A DNA stretch of 64,000 nt from Rhodobacteraceae bacterium Araon29 (GTDB taxonomy: Bacteria > Pseudomonadota > Alphaproteobacteria > Rhodobacterales > Rhodobacteraceae). The notes under the pieces are model-generated. The model was given only the letters and a program-made list of their open reading frames with translations. It did no database searches and had not been told where the DNA came from. Position 1 is the stretch's first letter. The number at the start of each line of letters is the position of its first letter. Shown in pieces: positions 1-8,750 of the stretch. A program made the translations under genes and the position numbers. The DNA is taken from positions 2,595,501 through 2,659,500 of the forward strand of contig CP046865.1 in assembly GCA_039640505.1 (NCBI GenBank). Direction: 5' to 3'.

Positions 1-1144
1 GCGCAAGTGCTCGGTGCTGGTGAACCTCATTAGCCCCAAGCTCTTTCATATCGCCCAAAAAAGCAATCCGGCGGGGCGCGCTCGATACCGAAATCATATC
101 CAGCGCAGCCCGCATTGATGCTGGGTTGGCGTTATAAGCGTCGTCGATTAAATCGACGGTCCCACCACCGAACCTAACTTCTTCACGGGCCCCGCGCCCC
201 AGGCCTGGCTGCCAAGTTTCCAGTGCTTTAATGGCTTTGCCTAGGTCCGCCCCGATGGACCGCACCGCCATAAGAGCCGCCAGAGCGTTTATCGCGAAAT
301 GGCGTCCAATGGTATTTAGATGCAGTGTGTGTTTCTGCCCTGAGATCGCAACTTCTGCCAAGGTTGTATTGCCGGTTTGCTCGAATTTTAGCACTTGCGC
401 ATCCGAGCTTGCAGTTCCAAACCAAACAGCCTCGCACCCATATTTTGCCGCCTCATGCCGCAGCACGCCTGCTGTTTCAATCTCGGCATTGAGAACCGCA
501 ATGCCATCTGGTTGCAGCCCACTCATTAACGCCGCTTTTTCACCCGCGATTTCTGAAACATTACTAAAGGCCTCAAGATGGGCTTCTGCAACCGTTGTTA
601 CCACTGCAACATCCGGGCGTGCCAGCTGCGCAAGAGGCGCAATTTCGCCAGGGTGGTTCATGCCGATCTCGATCACTGCAAAATCGACGTCGCGCGCCAT
701 TCGGGCCAGTGTTAGTGGCACGCCCCAATGGTTGTTATAGCTGGCAACAGAGGCATGCGTTATCCCCTGCGGCGCGAGCATTTCTCGCAGCATTTCTTTG
801 GTGGATGTTTTTCCTGCCGAGCCGGTGATGGCCACAATTTTTGCAGATGTGCGGGCGCGCGCGGCGCGGCCCAAATCTTCTAAGCCTTGCTGAACATCCA
901 CGACGGTCAGCAGTGGCGCATCAACGGAAACCCCCGGCGGCCTCCGTGATACCAAAGCAGCACAAGCGCCCTTGGCCAGTGCATCAGCGACAAATTCATG
1001 CCCATCACGGGCCGCATTCAATGCAATAAATAAATCACCCTGTTGCAAACTTCGGCTATCTATCGATACGCCCGAAGCAGTCCAATCCGTGTTGGTTGTA
1101 CCACCAGTTGCCCGCGCGGCCTCGGCTGCAGTCCAAAGCGTCAT
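1..1144 (-). CDS. murF: UDP-N-acetylmuramoyl-tripeptide--D-alanyl-D-alanine ligase (partial)
   Basis: MurF is the cytoplasmic ATP-dependent ligase that adds D-Ala-D-Ala to the UDP-MurNAc-tripeptide, the last soluble step of peptidoglycan precursor synthesis. About 381 residues are visible and the 3' end lies beyond the window start. The protein opens MTLWTAAEAARATGG and carries the Mur ligase P-loop ITGSAGKTSTKEM near residue 105. The start ATG overlaps the murE stop codon in an ATGA arrangement, so the two are very probably translationally coupled. It is the sixth gene of the dcw cluster read on this strand. The identification is firm; only the C-terminus is missing. Confidence 0.95.
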   Translation of the reverse strand, partial: MTLWTAAEAARATGGTTNTDWTASGVSIDSRSLQQGDLFIALNAARDGHEFVADALAKGACAALVSRRPPGVSVDAPLLTVVDVQQGLEDLGRAARARTSAKIVAITGSAGKTSTKEMLREMLAPQGITHASVASYNNHWGVPLTLARMARDVDFAVIEIGMNHPGEIAPLAQLARPDVAVVTTVAEAHLEAFSNVSEIAGEKAALMSGLQPDGIAVLNAEIETAGVLRHEAAKYGCEAVWFGTASSDAQVLKFEQTGNTTLAEVAISGQKHTLHLNTIGRHFAINALAALMAVRSIGADLGKAIKALETWQPGLGRGAREEVRFGGGTVDLIDDAYNANPASMRAALDMISVSSAPRRIAFLGDMKELGANEVHQHRALA

Positions 1145-2634
1145 GAGATTAACCCATCCAAGGCAGCAACAGCAACACTTGCCTGTTCGGCATCATTAAA
1201 TGGCAAAACATCTTGCCCAATAATCTGACCGGTTTCGTGGCCTTTGCCAGTGATTAAAAGACCATCTCCCGGGCCGAGCATATCGACAGCGCGCAGTATT
1301 GCCTCGGCGCGGTCGCCGACTTCGCTGACATGATCGGCGTTTTCAATGCCCGCCAAAACCATATTGCGTATGTCTGCAGGATCTTCGCTGCGCGGATTAT
1401 CATCTGTGACAATGAGATAGTCCGAAGCTTCGGCTGCCAAGGCACCCATCTGCGGTCGTTTTCCAGGATCCCGGTCACCGCCGGCACCAATGATTGCAAT
1501 CAAACGGCCCATGACATGCGGTCGAAACGCTTCAATTGCGGTTTTAACCGCATCCGGTGTATGCGCATAATCAACAAAAACTGATGCCCCATTGAGCCGC
1601 TCGGCGGCGAAATCCATACGTCCGCGCACAGTCACCAGATGTGGCAGTGTTTCAAACACACCATGAGGATCATGGCCCGATGCAATCACCAACCCTGCGG
1701 CCATGAGAACATTTTCTGCCTGAAATCCGCCGATCAGCGGCAAAGTGGACTGAAAAGACCTACCTTGCCATTGATAGCGGATATCTTGTCCTCTTGGGGA
1801 AAACCGCTGCGCCATCAACCGCAGGTCTGCTGTCTCATTTTGCCCTATCGTGATAACCCGTTGATCACGCTGTTTCAAACGGTCCGCAAGCGCTAGCCCT
1901 TTTTGCGTATCACTATTAATGACCGCAGGGCAATCTTGCGGCAAAACGCGATCAAAAAGACCTGCTTTTGCCTCAAAATATTTCTCGAAATTATCGTGGT
2001 AATCCAAATGATCTTGGGAAATATTGGTAAATCCAGCAGCGGTGAGGCGCACCCCCTCAAGTCGGCGCTGATCCAGACCATGACTTGATGCTTCCATCGC
2101 TGCATGGGTCACCCCCGCCTCTGCGGCTGCGGATAGAATACTGTGTAAAGTAAGCGGGTCTGGCGTGGTGTGCGCCAAGGGTGCTGTCCAGGCACCTTCC
2201 ACTCCTGTAGTGCCAATATTTACCGAAGAGTAGCCGAGTTCAGCCCAGATCTGTTGACAAAAACTGGCGACCGAGGTTTTGCCATTGGTGCCAGTGACGG
2301 CCACAACTGTTTCGGGCTGGCGCGCGAACCATAATGCCGCGGCCGAGGCTAGAGCGGCGCGCGGATCTTGCGCCACCACCACGGCCGCATCGAAGGATGA
2401 AATTTCACTGCGAGCCATCTCGTAACCGGCGCGGTCGGTCAATATTGTTTGCGCCCCGTTTTTCAGCGCTTGGGTAATGAACCGACCCCCATGAACCTGC
2501 GTGCCCGGCAAGGCTGCAAAAAGGCTGCCTTTAACAACCGTTCGACTATCGGATGACAGGCTGTGAACAGGTCTATCCTTGCCTCGCAGTGGAGCCAATC
2601 CAAGATCACTAAGGTATTTTTCTGTGCTGCCCAT
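1141..2634 (-). CDS. murE: UDP-N-acetylmuramoyl-L-alanyl-D-glutamate--diaminopimelate ligase
   Basis: MurE adds the third residue of the peptidoglycan stem peptide in the cytoplasm. The 497-residue length is normal for the family. The P-loop GTNGKT is at residues 115-120, and DNPR at 412-415 is the signature known to select meso-diaminopimelate rather than lysine, as expected for a Gram-negative. The gene follows ftsI after about 56 bp and its stop overlaps the murF start. No strong ribosome-binding site precedes the ATG, which fits translation within a polycistronic dcw message. Confidence 0.96.
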   Translation of the reverse strand: MGSTEKYLSDLGLAPLRGKDRPVHSLSSDSRTVVKGSLFAALPGTQVHGGRFITQALKNGAQTILTDRAGYEMARSEISSFDAAVVVAQDPRAALASAAALWFARQPETVVAVTGTNGKTSVASFCQQIWAELGYSSVNIGTTGVEGAWTAPLAHTTPDPLTLHSILSAAAEAGVTHAAMEASSHGLDQRRLEGVRLTAAGFTNISQDHLDYHDNFEKYFEAKAGLFDRVLPQDCPAVINSDTQKGLALADRLKQRDQRVITIGQNETADLRLMAQRFSPRGQDIRYQWQGRSFQSTLPLIGGFQAENVLMAAGLVIASGHDPHGVFETLPHLVTVRGRMDFAAERLNGASVFVDYAHTPDAVKTAIEAFRPHVMGRLIAIIGAGGDRDPGKRPQMGALAAEASDYLIVTDDNPRSEDPADIRNMVLAGIENADHVSEVGDRAEAILRAVDMLGPGDGLLITGKGHETGQIIGQDVLPFNDAEQASVAVAALDGLIS

Positions 2635-2690
2635 TTACGTCACTGCTCACAACAGTTTACGGGCAGTGTTAGACCATCTGCCCAAGCTGA

Positions 2691-4487
2691 TTAGTTGGTT
2701 GATGTCAGCGTTATATCAGCACGCATTTGTTTTTCAATCAATGGACGCATCCCAAGCAAAGGTGCAATCCGTCCAATGATTTCGGCAGCCACAGGAACTG
2801 CCGTCCACCCCGCAGTGCGGCGCGGTTCACTTCCAGTGCGATCTTCTGGTTCATCTAAAGACACCACAAGGACGTATTTGGGATCATTCGCTGGAAAAAT
2901 TGAAGCAAATGTCGAGATCACCTTTTCTTCATGATAGGCGCCTTGTGGATTGGGTTTATCCGCCGTACCAGTTTTACCAGCCACGGCATAGCCGGCCACC
3001 TCTCCAAACGAGGCTGTGCCATCAGTGACAACGCTGCGCAACATCTCAACTGCCTGTTTTGAAACAGTTTGTGACATCACACGCTCGCCTTTTTCTACCC
3101 TTGGATTAGGAACTAATGTTGGAGAGACTTTGTATCCTCCATTGGCAATGGCGGCATATCCCACGGCCAAATGAAGCGGCGTTGCGGACAGCCCATGGCC
3201 ATAGGATATGGTCATTGTCGACAACTCGGTCCATTTGCTGGGCAAAAGCGGCCGTCCTCCGCTTGCTTCCGGCATTTCGATCTGGATCGGAGCGAGAAAG
3301 CCAAGCGAAGCTAGAAATCGCTTCTGTTCTTCGGCGCCAATCATTTGTGCAATTCTTGCCGCGCCAATATTGCTTGACTTAGTAATCACTTCAAAGACCG
3401 GCAATTTAGACCCGTAGTTATGATAATCCTTGATCCGGAATTTACCCCACCTGATTGGCCCACGGATATCAATGACGGTTTCGGGTGTGACCATCCCCAT
3501 TTGCAGTGCTTGGGACACGGCAAATATTTTAAAGGTCGAACCCAGTTCATAAACACCTTGCAAAGCCCGATTGAAAAGCGGGCTATCCGCCGCCTTTAGT
3601 TTTGCGGGCAAACTTGGTCGATTGTTTGGATCAAAATCTGGCAGCGATGCGAGGGACAAAACTTCGCCGGTATGCACATCCATCAAAATGGCTGCAGCAC
3701 CTTTGGCATTCAACAGCTGCATGCCTCCGTATAGCACTTGCTCAACGGCAGCCTGTACCGATAAATCAATAGAAAGCTGCAAAGGTGCGCCGGATTGGGC
3801 CGGATCGCGAAGTCTTTCATCGAAACTTTTTTCCACACCGGCAACCCCGACAACTTCGGCGGCATGAACACCTTCGCGACCAAAGCTTGCGCCACCCAAA
3901 ACATGTGCCGCCAGATTACCATTGGGATACAGCCGCATTTCACGCGGACCAAAGCGTAATCCCGGATCCCCAATATCATGCGCAGCTTGCATTTGCTCGG
4001 GGCTAAGCTTTTTCTTGATCCACAAAAACTTGCGCTGGCTGGTGAAGGCCTTGAAAAGCCGATCGGCATCCAAATCAGGAAAAATCTGAGCCAAGGCCTG
4101 GGCGGTGCTCTGGGCGTCTACCAAATGTGCTGTTTCAACATAGAGCGAGTGGGTTTCCATGTTGGTTGCGAGGATACGGCCCCGGCGATCAACAATATCG
4201 GCACGTTGCGCAATAATCGAAGCACCTGCCTTTTGTGATCTTGGTTCGATGGGTTCAGAGGCAGAAAGCAACCCAATGCGCACAGTGATCACCGCAAAAA
4301 TACAAACGAACATAATGCCTAAAACCAATAACCTGCCCTGAGCGCGCGCGCGGCTAGGATCACGTTGGGTTTCATGGCGAAGTTCGATGTTTTTTCGCTC
4401 GATGATATCGGGGTTTTCACCGCGCTCACGCGCTGGCAGTATTTGGCTGAGCGGCCGCAGAGGCGCACGCAGGGGCATATCGCTCAT
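2691..4487 (-). CDS. ftsI: Peptidoglycan D,D-transpeptidase FtsI (PBP3)
   Basis: This is the septal class B penicillin-binding protein that cross-links peptidoglycan at the division site. The 598-residue protein has a cytoplasmic N-terminus, one membrane anchor at about residues 53-75, a dimerisation domain, and a transpeptidase domain with all three active-site boxes: STFK (nucleophile Ser317), SSN (371-373) and KTGT (505-508). Its ATG overlaps the ftsL stop in ATGA, so it is probably coupled to ftsL, its partner in the divisome. Nothing is missing or truncated. Confidence 0.96.
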   Translation of the reverse strand: MSDMPLRAPLRPLSQILPARERGENPDIIERKNIELRHETQRDPSRARAQGRLLVLGIMFVCIFAVITVRIGLLSASEPIEPRSQKAGASIIAQRADIVDRRGRILATNMETHSLYVETAHLVDAQSTAQALAQIFPDLDADRLFKAFTSQRKFLWIKKKLSPEQMQAAHDIGDPGLRFGPREMRLYPNGNLAAHVLGGASFGREGVHAAEVVGVAGVEKSFDERLRDPAQSGAPLQLSIDLSVQAAVEQVLYGGMQLLNAKGAAAILMDVHTGEVLSLASLPDFDPNNRPSLPAKLKAADSPLFNRALQGVYELGSTFKIFAVSQALQMGMVTPETVIDIRGPIRWGKFRIKDYHNYGSKLPVFEVITKSSNIGAARIAQMIGAEEQKRFLASLGFLAPIQIEMPEASGGRPLLPSKWTELSTMTISYGHGLSATPLHLAVGYAAIANGGYKVSPTLVPNPRVEKGERVMSQTVSKQAVEMLRSVVTDGTASFGEVAGYAVAGKTGTADKPNPQGAYHEEKVISTFASIFPANDPKYVLVVSLDEPEDRTGSEPRRTAGWTAVPVAAEIIGRIAPLLGMRPLIEKQMRADITLTSTN

Positions 4488-4834
4488 TGGTCAATCCTCC
4501 TGCTTGCTGCATCCAGCGGTCTTAAATCTTCTTGATCAAGGAGGGGAAATTCGGGGTATCCCACTTGCTCAACACGGCCAAAGTGATCTGCGCTCAGCGG
4601 CAAAAGCTTTAAACCGTCATAATTTAAATCCGCCAGATCCTGCAACCGTTCAGGGCGGTTTTGATAGGCCCATTCCGCACGCAGTATTTTAAGCCGGGCC
4701 CGCGCATGTCCAATATCATCTTGCAACTCTTCTGCATGCGTCAGAACTGCCTGTGTTTTGATATTTTCTTGATAGGCCCAATAAGCCAAGCCAATCACCA
4801 AAGAGACCGTTATTGCATAAAGAAAGCCGCGCAT
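4484..4834 (-). CDS. ftsL: Cell division protein FtsL
   Basis: This is a short bitopic membrane protein of 116 residues. A membrane segment spans roughly residues 4-20 and is followed by a heptad-like helical region with AEELQDDIGHARARLKILRAEW. FtsL sequences are poorly conserved, so the call rests on size, topology and position between rsmH and ftsI, where FtsL lies in nearly all proteobacteria. In the divisome it acts with FtsB and FtsQ to recruit and activate the FtsW-FtsI synthase. Five bases separate it from rsmH, and it overlaps ftsI. Confidence 0.88.
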   Translation of the reverse strand: MRGFLYAITVSLVIGLAYWAYQENIKTQAVLTHAEELQDDIGHARARLKILRAEWAYQNRPERLQDLADLNYDGLKLLPLSADHFGRVEQVGYPEFPLLDQEDLRPLDAASRRIDQ

Positions 4835-4839
4835 TATCG

Positions 4840-5835
4840 TTATCCTTTCAGTACCGGCATTCCAAGCTCACGCGCTTCAAGGCGGCCCCCTGGGGCGGCT
4901 GACGTACGCTTGGCGATCCGCAACTTGGCAGATCTTGCCCGCGGGTTTTCGGCAAGTTCATCGGCATCAGCTACGATTGCCTTGCGGCTAATCAGGTCAA
5001 ATTGAGGCTCTTCCCTCTGGAGATCCGGCGCGAAGCGATTGGATCGACCTTTGCGCCCCGCACGGGTTTGCAAGAAGCGTTTTACCATTCGGTCTTCTAC
5101 AGAGTGAAAGGTAACCACAACCAGCAGACCATCCTTTTTGAGCGCACGCTCTGCAGCGATCAAGCCTTCAAACAGCTCGCCATACTCATTATTGACGGCA
5201 ATCCGCAGAGCCTGAAAACTACGCGTGGCAGGATGAGACTGATTTGGTTTGGCGCGGGGCAAACAGCTTTCAACCACTTTGGCCAAATCAAGCGTGCTGT
5301 TAAATGGCTCTGTATTGCGCCGGGCGACTATTGCACGGGCGATACGGCGGCTGGCGCGCTCTTCGCCAAAACGAAACAACAGGTCCGCCAAATCATCTTC
5401 ATTCATATTATTGACTAGATCTGCTGCAGATGGGCCGTTTTGGCTCATCCGCATATCCAGTGGGCCATCGCGCAAAAACGAAAAGCCGCGATCAGCCTGA
5501 TCCAACTGCATAGATGAGACCCCAAGATCAAGCACCACTCCGTCCAAGTCTTTGGCATGGTCATCTAAGTTAGAAAAAACATCTTCAACCAATCGAAGGC
5601 GGCCATCATAATCTGTCACCCACTCAGCAGCCATTTTATGAACCGCCGGATCGCGGTCTAAAGCTATGACCGTGTTCGCGCCAGCATCAAGCAATCCTCT
5701 GGCATATCCGCCCGCTCCAAATGTGCCATCCAGCCAATCCCCCGAGATCGGTGCTGCAGCATCTAAAATTGAGCGCAATAAAACGGGGATATGAGGATCA
5801 GCCTGGGTGGTAAGAGCCGCCGGCGTCATACTCAA
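4840..5835 (-). CDS. rsmH: 16S rRNA (cytosine(1402)-N(4))-methyltransferase RsmH
   Basis: RsmH (MraW) N4-methylates C1402 in the ribosomal P site using S-adenosylmethionine. The 331 residues include [12 protein letters not shown] near the N-terminus, the SAM-binding [14 protein letters not shown] near residue 40, the conserved [19 protein letters not shown], and the C-terminal [15 protein letters not shown] and LRIAKR motifs. It overlaps mraZ by four bases and leads directly into ftsL, the standard dcw order. There are no oddities. Confidence 0.96.
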   Translation of the reverse strand: MSMTPAALTTQADPHIPVLLRSILDAAAPISGDWLDGTFGAGGYARGLLDAGANTVIALDRDPAVHKMAAEWVTDYDGRLRLVEDVFSNLDDHAKDLDGVVLDLGVSSMQLDQADRGFSFLRDGPLDMRMSQNGPSAADLVNNMNEDDLADLLFRFGEERASRRIARAIVARRNTEPFNSTLDLAKVVESCLPRAKPNQSHPATRSFQALRIAVNNEYGELFEGLIAAERALKKDGLLVVVTFHSVEDRMVKRFLQTRAGRKGRSNRFAPDLQREEPQFDLISRKAIVADADELAENPRARSAKLRIAKRTSAAPGGRLEARELGMPVLKG

Positions 5836-6332
5836 GCCCCTCCATCCTCATCAAGAAAGCTTAATGGATCAAAATCTTCGGGTTGCTCATGAAGCCATTG
5901 CTCGATCTTAGTCTGGTCAGCTTCATAGGTTTCCGGGTTCCAAATTTGGAATGTATCGCCTGCCGCAATAAAATAGGCTTCTTTTTCAATATTAATTTTT
6001 TGGCGCAACCGGCCAGGCAAAACAAGCCGGCCGGTATCATCAATCGAGGTTGGAAAGCTTTGTCCGTGAAAAAGGCGCTCAAGTGTTTTTCGGCCAAGTG
6101 ATCCACGCGCAAGCTGATCAATTTTACGGTCGACTTCTTGGATCGCCTCGATCGTATAACACTCAAGAAAATTTCGGCGGCTATCGCCATAAACAATAAC
6201 CAGCTCCGGGGGTAACCCATCGCACCAGTTTGGATCACAGGCCTGAATGACACGGCGAAAAAGGGCCGGAATAGATACCCGTCCCTTTGCGTCCACCTTT
6301 TGTAGACCTTCACCTCTAAACCTGCGTGCCAC
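5832..6332 (-). CDS. mraZ: Transcriptional regulator MraZ
   Basis: MraZ is the conserved first gene of the dcw cluster. It is an AbrB-like ring-forming DNA-binding protein that represses its own operon in Escherichia coli. The 166 residues contain two SpoVT/AbrB-type repeats: [16 protein letters not shown] near the N-terminus and [16 protein letters not shown] near residue 95. I take the GTG at 6332 as start because family proteins begin just ahead of the F-x-G-x(n)-K-V-D-A-K-G motif. The ribosome-binding site is weak. The message has a long leader with an intrinsic terminator only about 40 nt upstream, described separately. Confidence 0.93.
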   Translation of the reverse strand: MARRFRGEGLQKVDAKGRVSIPALFRRVIQACDPNWCDGLPPELVIVYGDSRRNFLECYTIEAIQEVDRKIDQLARGSLGRKTLERLFHGQSFPTSIDDTGRLVLPGRLRQKINIEKEAYFIAAGDTFQIWNPETYEADQTKIEQWLHEQPEDFDPLSFLDEDGGA

Positions 6333-6374
6333 GTCTCTGTTTGCCCTCGTATAATCCCAAATCCCCCTAAAATG

Positions 6375-6410
6375 AAAAAACGGATTGAGCTGCTGCCACT
6401 GCCCAATCCG
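6375..6410 (-). terminator. Intrinsic terminator inside the mraZ leader
   Basis: Read on the minus strand, the stem CGGATTG/CAATCCG (7 bp, 16-nt loop) is followed at once by TTTTTTCATTTT, a standard Rho-independent terminator. It lies only about 43 nt before the mraZ GTG and points the same way. It therefore either ends a short upstream transcript or attenuates dcw transcription. Confidence 0.75.
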
Positions 6411-6590
6411 CCGTCATCGTCCCGCTGTGCGGGGATGTCCGACTGCACGCGCACCTGGGGGGGGTACATTTTCGCTCGCGCGCCGGATCATTTTATTTGA
6501 TGAAAGCGGGGCCTGTATGAAACCTGCTCTGGGATTTTGGATCTTAACGTCCTTTTCAAAATTCCCGTCCTCATCATGGGTATTGATGCC
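6375..6590 (-). ncRNA. UpsM-like small RNA from the dcw leader
   Basis: In Rhodobacter sphaeroides the dcw cluster is preceded by an unusually long 5' leader whose premature termination yields the abundant sRNA UpsM of roughly 200 nt. Here the same position (first region upstream of mraZ, same strand), the same kind of intrinsic terminator just ahead of mraZ, and a gene-free stretch of matching length are all present. The 5' end is my estimate, set from the expected length. I could not align the sequence to the known UpsM. The region also forms a small GC-rich hairpin, CCCGCACAGCGGG, upstream of the terminator. Confidence 0.6.
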
Positions 6591-6619
6591 ACGAGACACC
6601 TCATGATGCAAGAATAATT

Positions 6620-6649
6620 TGGGATTTCATGGTATTTTTTGGGAAATGC
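6620..6649 (+). promoter_or_regulatory. Candidate MraZ operator (three 10-bp direct repeats)
   Basis: On the plus strand the sequence reads TGGGATTTCA, TGGTATTTTT, TGGGAAATGC, that is TGGN boxes at exactly 10-bp spacing. The MraZ site described in E. coli is TGGGN repeated with 5-nt spacers, giving the same 10-bp period. The boxes lie about 290 bp upstream of mraZ, near where the long leader should start, and are oriented against mraZ transcription. The assignment is inference from the motif. Confidence 0.5.
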
Positions 6650-6961
6650 CTTAGAAAGATAATCTCGATCTGATAGAGAGTGGAATATTGATACAACATA
6701 TAGATATATATTAAATAATTTATCAATATATAGATTTCTCAAGCAGCGAGGTTTTCCCAAAGTCCAAATTGATTTTTGTATAGATTAGTGAGTTTCTTAA
6801 ATACTTCGCAGCTTTTAGAGAATAATCTTGATAATTTCTTTAGACGAATCGGTATTTTTACGCATTCACCCACGATTTCCCAAAGCAATGCCTTGACCCA
6901 AACGAACCAGGCTCTGCCGGCAAACAACAGGCTTTATTTTGGTTAAAACACCTTAGGTTGA
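6650..6961. other. AT-rich intergenic stretch without a supported gene
   Basis: About 310 bases between the end of mrp and the dcw leader. The sequence is markedly richer in A and T than its neighbours, with runs such as ATATATAGATATATATT-like repeats around 6697-6732. A 62-codon open frame on the minus strand (6739-6927) has no family resemblance or ribosome-binding site and was not accepted. I see no convincing terminator for mrp here. Confidence 0.5.
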
Positions 6962-8032
6962 TTAGGCCATACCGCCTTGGATAAGGCCCTTTGCAAGCTG
7001 CGCATAGGCTTTGGCAACAGCCCCTTCACCTAGGGCCACCGGGCGGCCATCATCGCCGGCAAGCCGTGTGGCAAGGTCTAGCGGTAAAGCTCCAAGAAAC
7101 GGCAGGCCCCGATCTTTTGCTTCGGTCTCAACACCACCATGACCGAATATATCGCTAGTTTCACCACAATGAGGACATTGAAAGACCGACATATTTTCCA
7201 CCAAACCCAAAATCGGTGTATTTAAAGTGTTGAACATATCCATCGCCTTGCGGGCATCCAGCAAGGCTACATCCTGCGGCGTAGACACAACAATTGCGCC
7301 TGTAAGCTGAGTTTTTTGACATAGGGTCAATTGCACATCCCCAGTGCCGGGTGGAAGATCCACCAATAAAATATCAAGCTCACCCCAGGCAACCTGTGAT
7401 ATCATCTGCTGCAGAGCTCCCATGAGCATAGGACCGCGCCAAACAACAGCCTTGTTTTCTTCAAGCATAAATCCAATCGACATCAACGTAACGCCATGGG
7501 CGTGCAGCGGAAGAATTGTTTTTCCATCAGGGCTCGCTGGACGTTTGTTTATACCCATCATCCGTGGCTGCGAAGGACCGTAAATATCTGCGTCCAAAAG
7601 CCCAACACGTCGGCCTTCGGCGGCTAGTGCTACAGCTAAATTGGAAGAGACAGTGGATTTTCCAACCCCTCCTTTGCCAGATGCAATCGCAATGATCCGG
7701 TCGACACCAGGCGGCTTCATCGGGCCAGACTGGGGCTTTGGATGCCCCCCTACCTTCAAAGAGGGCGGCGCTTTTGCGGGTTGGGCGGATGTGTGAGCCG
7801 TCAATACAATTGACACTCTTTCAACCCCATCCAAATTGGTCAATGCGGACTGAATTTGGGGCTGCAAAGGCTCAATAGCTTTGGCAAGTTCATTGTTTGG
7901 TACTTCAATAACAAATTGCACATGGCCGTTTTCAGTTTGCAGAGCGCGTATCATATCACGGGAAACGAGTGTGCCGCCGTCGGGAAGGTTAATCTGATTA
8001 AGCGTATTCATAATTCTGTCGCGCATTGCCAC
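6962..8032 (-). CDS. mrp: Iron-sulfur cluster carrier protein Mrp/ApbC
   Basis: Mrp/ApbC is a P-loop ATPase that binds and transfers [4Fe-4S] clusters to target proteins in the cytoplasm. The 356 residues comprise an N-terminal MIP18/DUF59-type domain (about 1-80), a Pro/Lys linker, and the ATPase domain with a deviant Walker A GKGGVGKS at residues 119-126 and a Walker-B-like [13 protein letters not shown]. The cluster-ligating CPHC pair lies near residue 280. A second in-frame ATG two codons in (MRDRIMN) could be the true start. It is monocistronic, and an approximately 395-bp spacer separates it from the divergent DUF1127 gene. Confidence 0.94.
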   Translation of the reverse strand: MAMRDRIMNTLNQINLPDGGTLVSRDMIRALQTENGHVQFVIEVPNNELAKAIEPLQPQIQSALTNLDGVERVSIVLTAHTSAQPAKAPPSLKVGGHPKPQSGPMKPPGVDRIIAIASGKGGVGKSTVSSNLAVALAAEGRRVGLLDADIYGPSQPRMMGINKRPASPDGKTILPLHAHGVTLMSIGFMLEENKAVVWRGPMLMGALQQMISQVAWGELDILLVDLPPGTGDVQLTLCQKTQLTGAIVVSTPQDVALLDARKAMDMFNTLNTPILGLVENMSVFQCPHCGETSDIFGHGGVETEAKDRGLPFLGALPLDLATRLAGDDGRPVALGEGAVAKAYAQLAKGLIQGGMA

Positions 8033-8349
8033 TTCCTTCCCAAATTAACCCGCCTTGAAATGAGAGATTTGCTCTGCATTTGCAATTCAAAAGTTGGCAA
8101 TGCTGATAAAGCCTTAAACCATATTTTATCAGTCGGGTTCTGCCCAATTCGATACCCTATGAGACATTTAGACTTTAATAGTATTATTTTAAAGACCAAG
8201 CTTTAAGTCATTTCAAATAGTCTGGCAAAAAATTACACCTTTTCTCAATAAGCTAGCCAGAAAAAAATCGCAAAGAACCATGGAGCTATTTCCTTCAATT
8301 ATCGGGATGCCCATGCAATTGCTGCATAGCGGCATTGCAAACATGATTA
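8033..8349. other. Divergent intergenic region between mrp and the DUF1127 gene
   Basis: Roughly 320 bases of AT-rich sequence separate two divergent transcripts. I see no additional gene. An imperfect dyad, CAATTGCTGC-ATAG-CGGCATTG, lies at about 8317-8338, just upstream of the putative DUF1127 promoter, and could be a regulator site. Confidence 0.4.
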
Positions 8350-8409
8350 TTGTGCATCTGCAGAAAAAGCATATCTTAGTGTTATCAGAGAGAGCGACAA
8401 ATGCTCTCT
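8350..8409 (+). promoter_or_regulatory. Putative promoter and 5' UTR hairpin of the DUF1127 gene
   Basis: TTGTGC (8350-8355) and TATCTT (8372-8377), spaced by 16 nt, form a plausible -35/-10 pair. Just downstream, AGAGAGC (8389-8395) and GCTCTCT (8403-8409) form a perfect 7-bp hairpin with a 7-nt loop, placed between the promoter and the ribosome-binding site AAAAGGAAAA. In R. sphaeroides the homologous locus is driven by alternative heat-shock sigma factors. I cannot confirm such elements here. Confidence 0.45.
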
Positions 8410-8427
8410 TAGAAAAGGAAAATTAAA

Positions 8428-8643
8428 ATGGCTTATGCATCACATTCCAACGCATTGTCTTCGGGTCTAGTCGCAAGATCTGCAGCTCTTATGTCAGCTG
8501 CATCAGACTATATGGATCGCCGTCGGGCCTATCGCTCGACCATTCGCGAACTGTCCCGCCTTAGCAACCACGAACTTGCAGATCTCGGTCTGAGCCGCTC
8601 AATGATCCGTTCGGTTGCATTGGAAGCAGCACAAAAAGGTTAA
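8428..8643 (+). CDS. DUF1127 small protein (CcaF1-like)
   Basis: This is a 71-residue basic protein with the DUF1127 (YjiS-like) signature in its C-terminal half: YRSTIRELSRLSNHELADLG followed by LSRSMIRS. In R. sphaeroides a DUF1127 protein of the same length, CcaF1, is encoded directly upstream of the CcsR small RNAs and was described as an RNA-binding protein affecting sRNA and mRNA levels in stress responses. A clear AAAAGGAAAA ribosome-binding site precedes the ATG. A CCTCC-loop RNA follows at once, which makes the equivalence likely. Function in this organism is inferred from that context. Confidence 0.85.
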   Translation: MAYASHSNALSSGLVARSAALMSAASDYMDRRRAYRSTIRELSRLSNHELADLGLSRSMIRSVALEAAQKG

Positions 8644-8651
8644 ACGAGATT

Positions 8652-8732
8652 CGAAAGGCCCCTTCCTCCTCCCTGGGCTGGACGAAAATAGCAGCGGTGA
8701 AGGATCCTCCCCCTTCCCGCTGCTAATTTATT
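8652..8732 (+). ncRNA. Cuckoo/CcsR-type small RNA
   Basis: Two hairpins follow the DUF1127 stop codon. The first pairs GGCCC (8657-8661) with GGGCT (8675-8679) around a loop holding CTTCCTCCTCCC. The second is a 13-bp stem with one bulge, AGCAGCGG plus GAAGG (8690-8703) against CCTTC plus CCGCTGCT (8712-8724), presenting CCTCCC in its loop, and then AATTTATTAT. Two stem-loops displaying CUCCUCCC-like anti-Shine-Dalgarno loops downstream of a DUF1127 gene are the defining arrangement of the cuckoo RNAs (CcsR1-4 in R. sphaeroides). Only one unit is present here. It is probably processed from the DUF1127 mRNA. Confidence 0.82.
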
Positions 8733-8750
8733 ATGGGGTCTGCAAAAGCT

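Noticed and set aside
6333-6590. RNase P RNA upstream of mraZ
   Set aside because: The conserved core helices and sequences of bacterial RNase P RNA are absent and the region is too short; the UpsM-type leader explains it better.
6739-6927. 62-codon open frame on the minus strand
   Set aside because: It lies in AT-rich sequence, has no ribosome-binding site or recognisable family, and its composition is unlike neighbouring genes.
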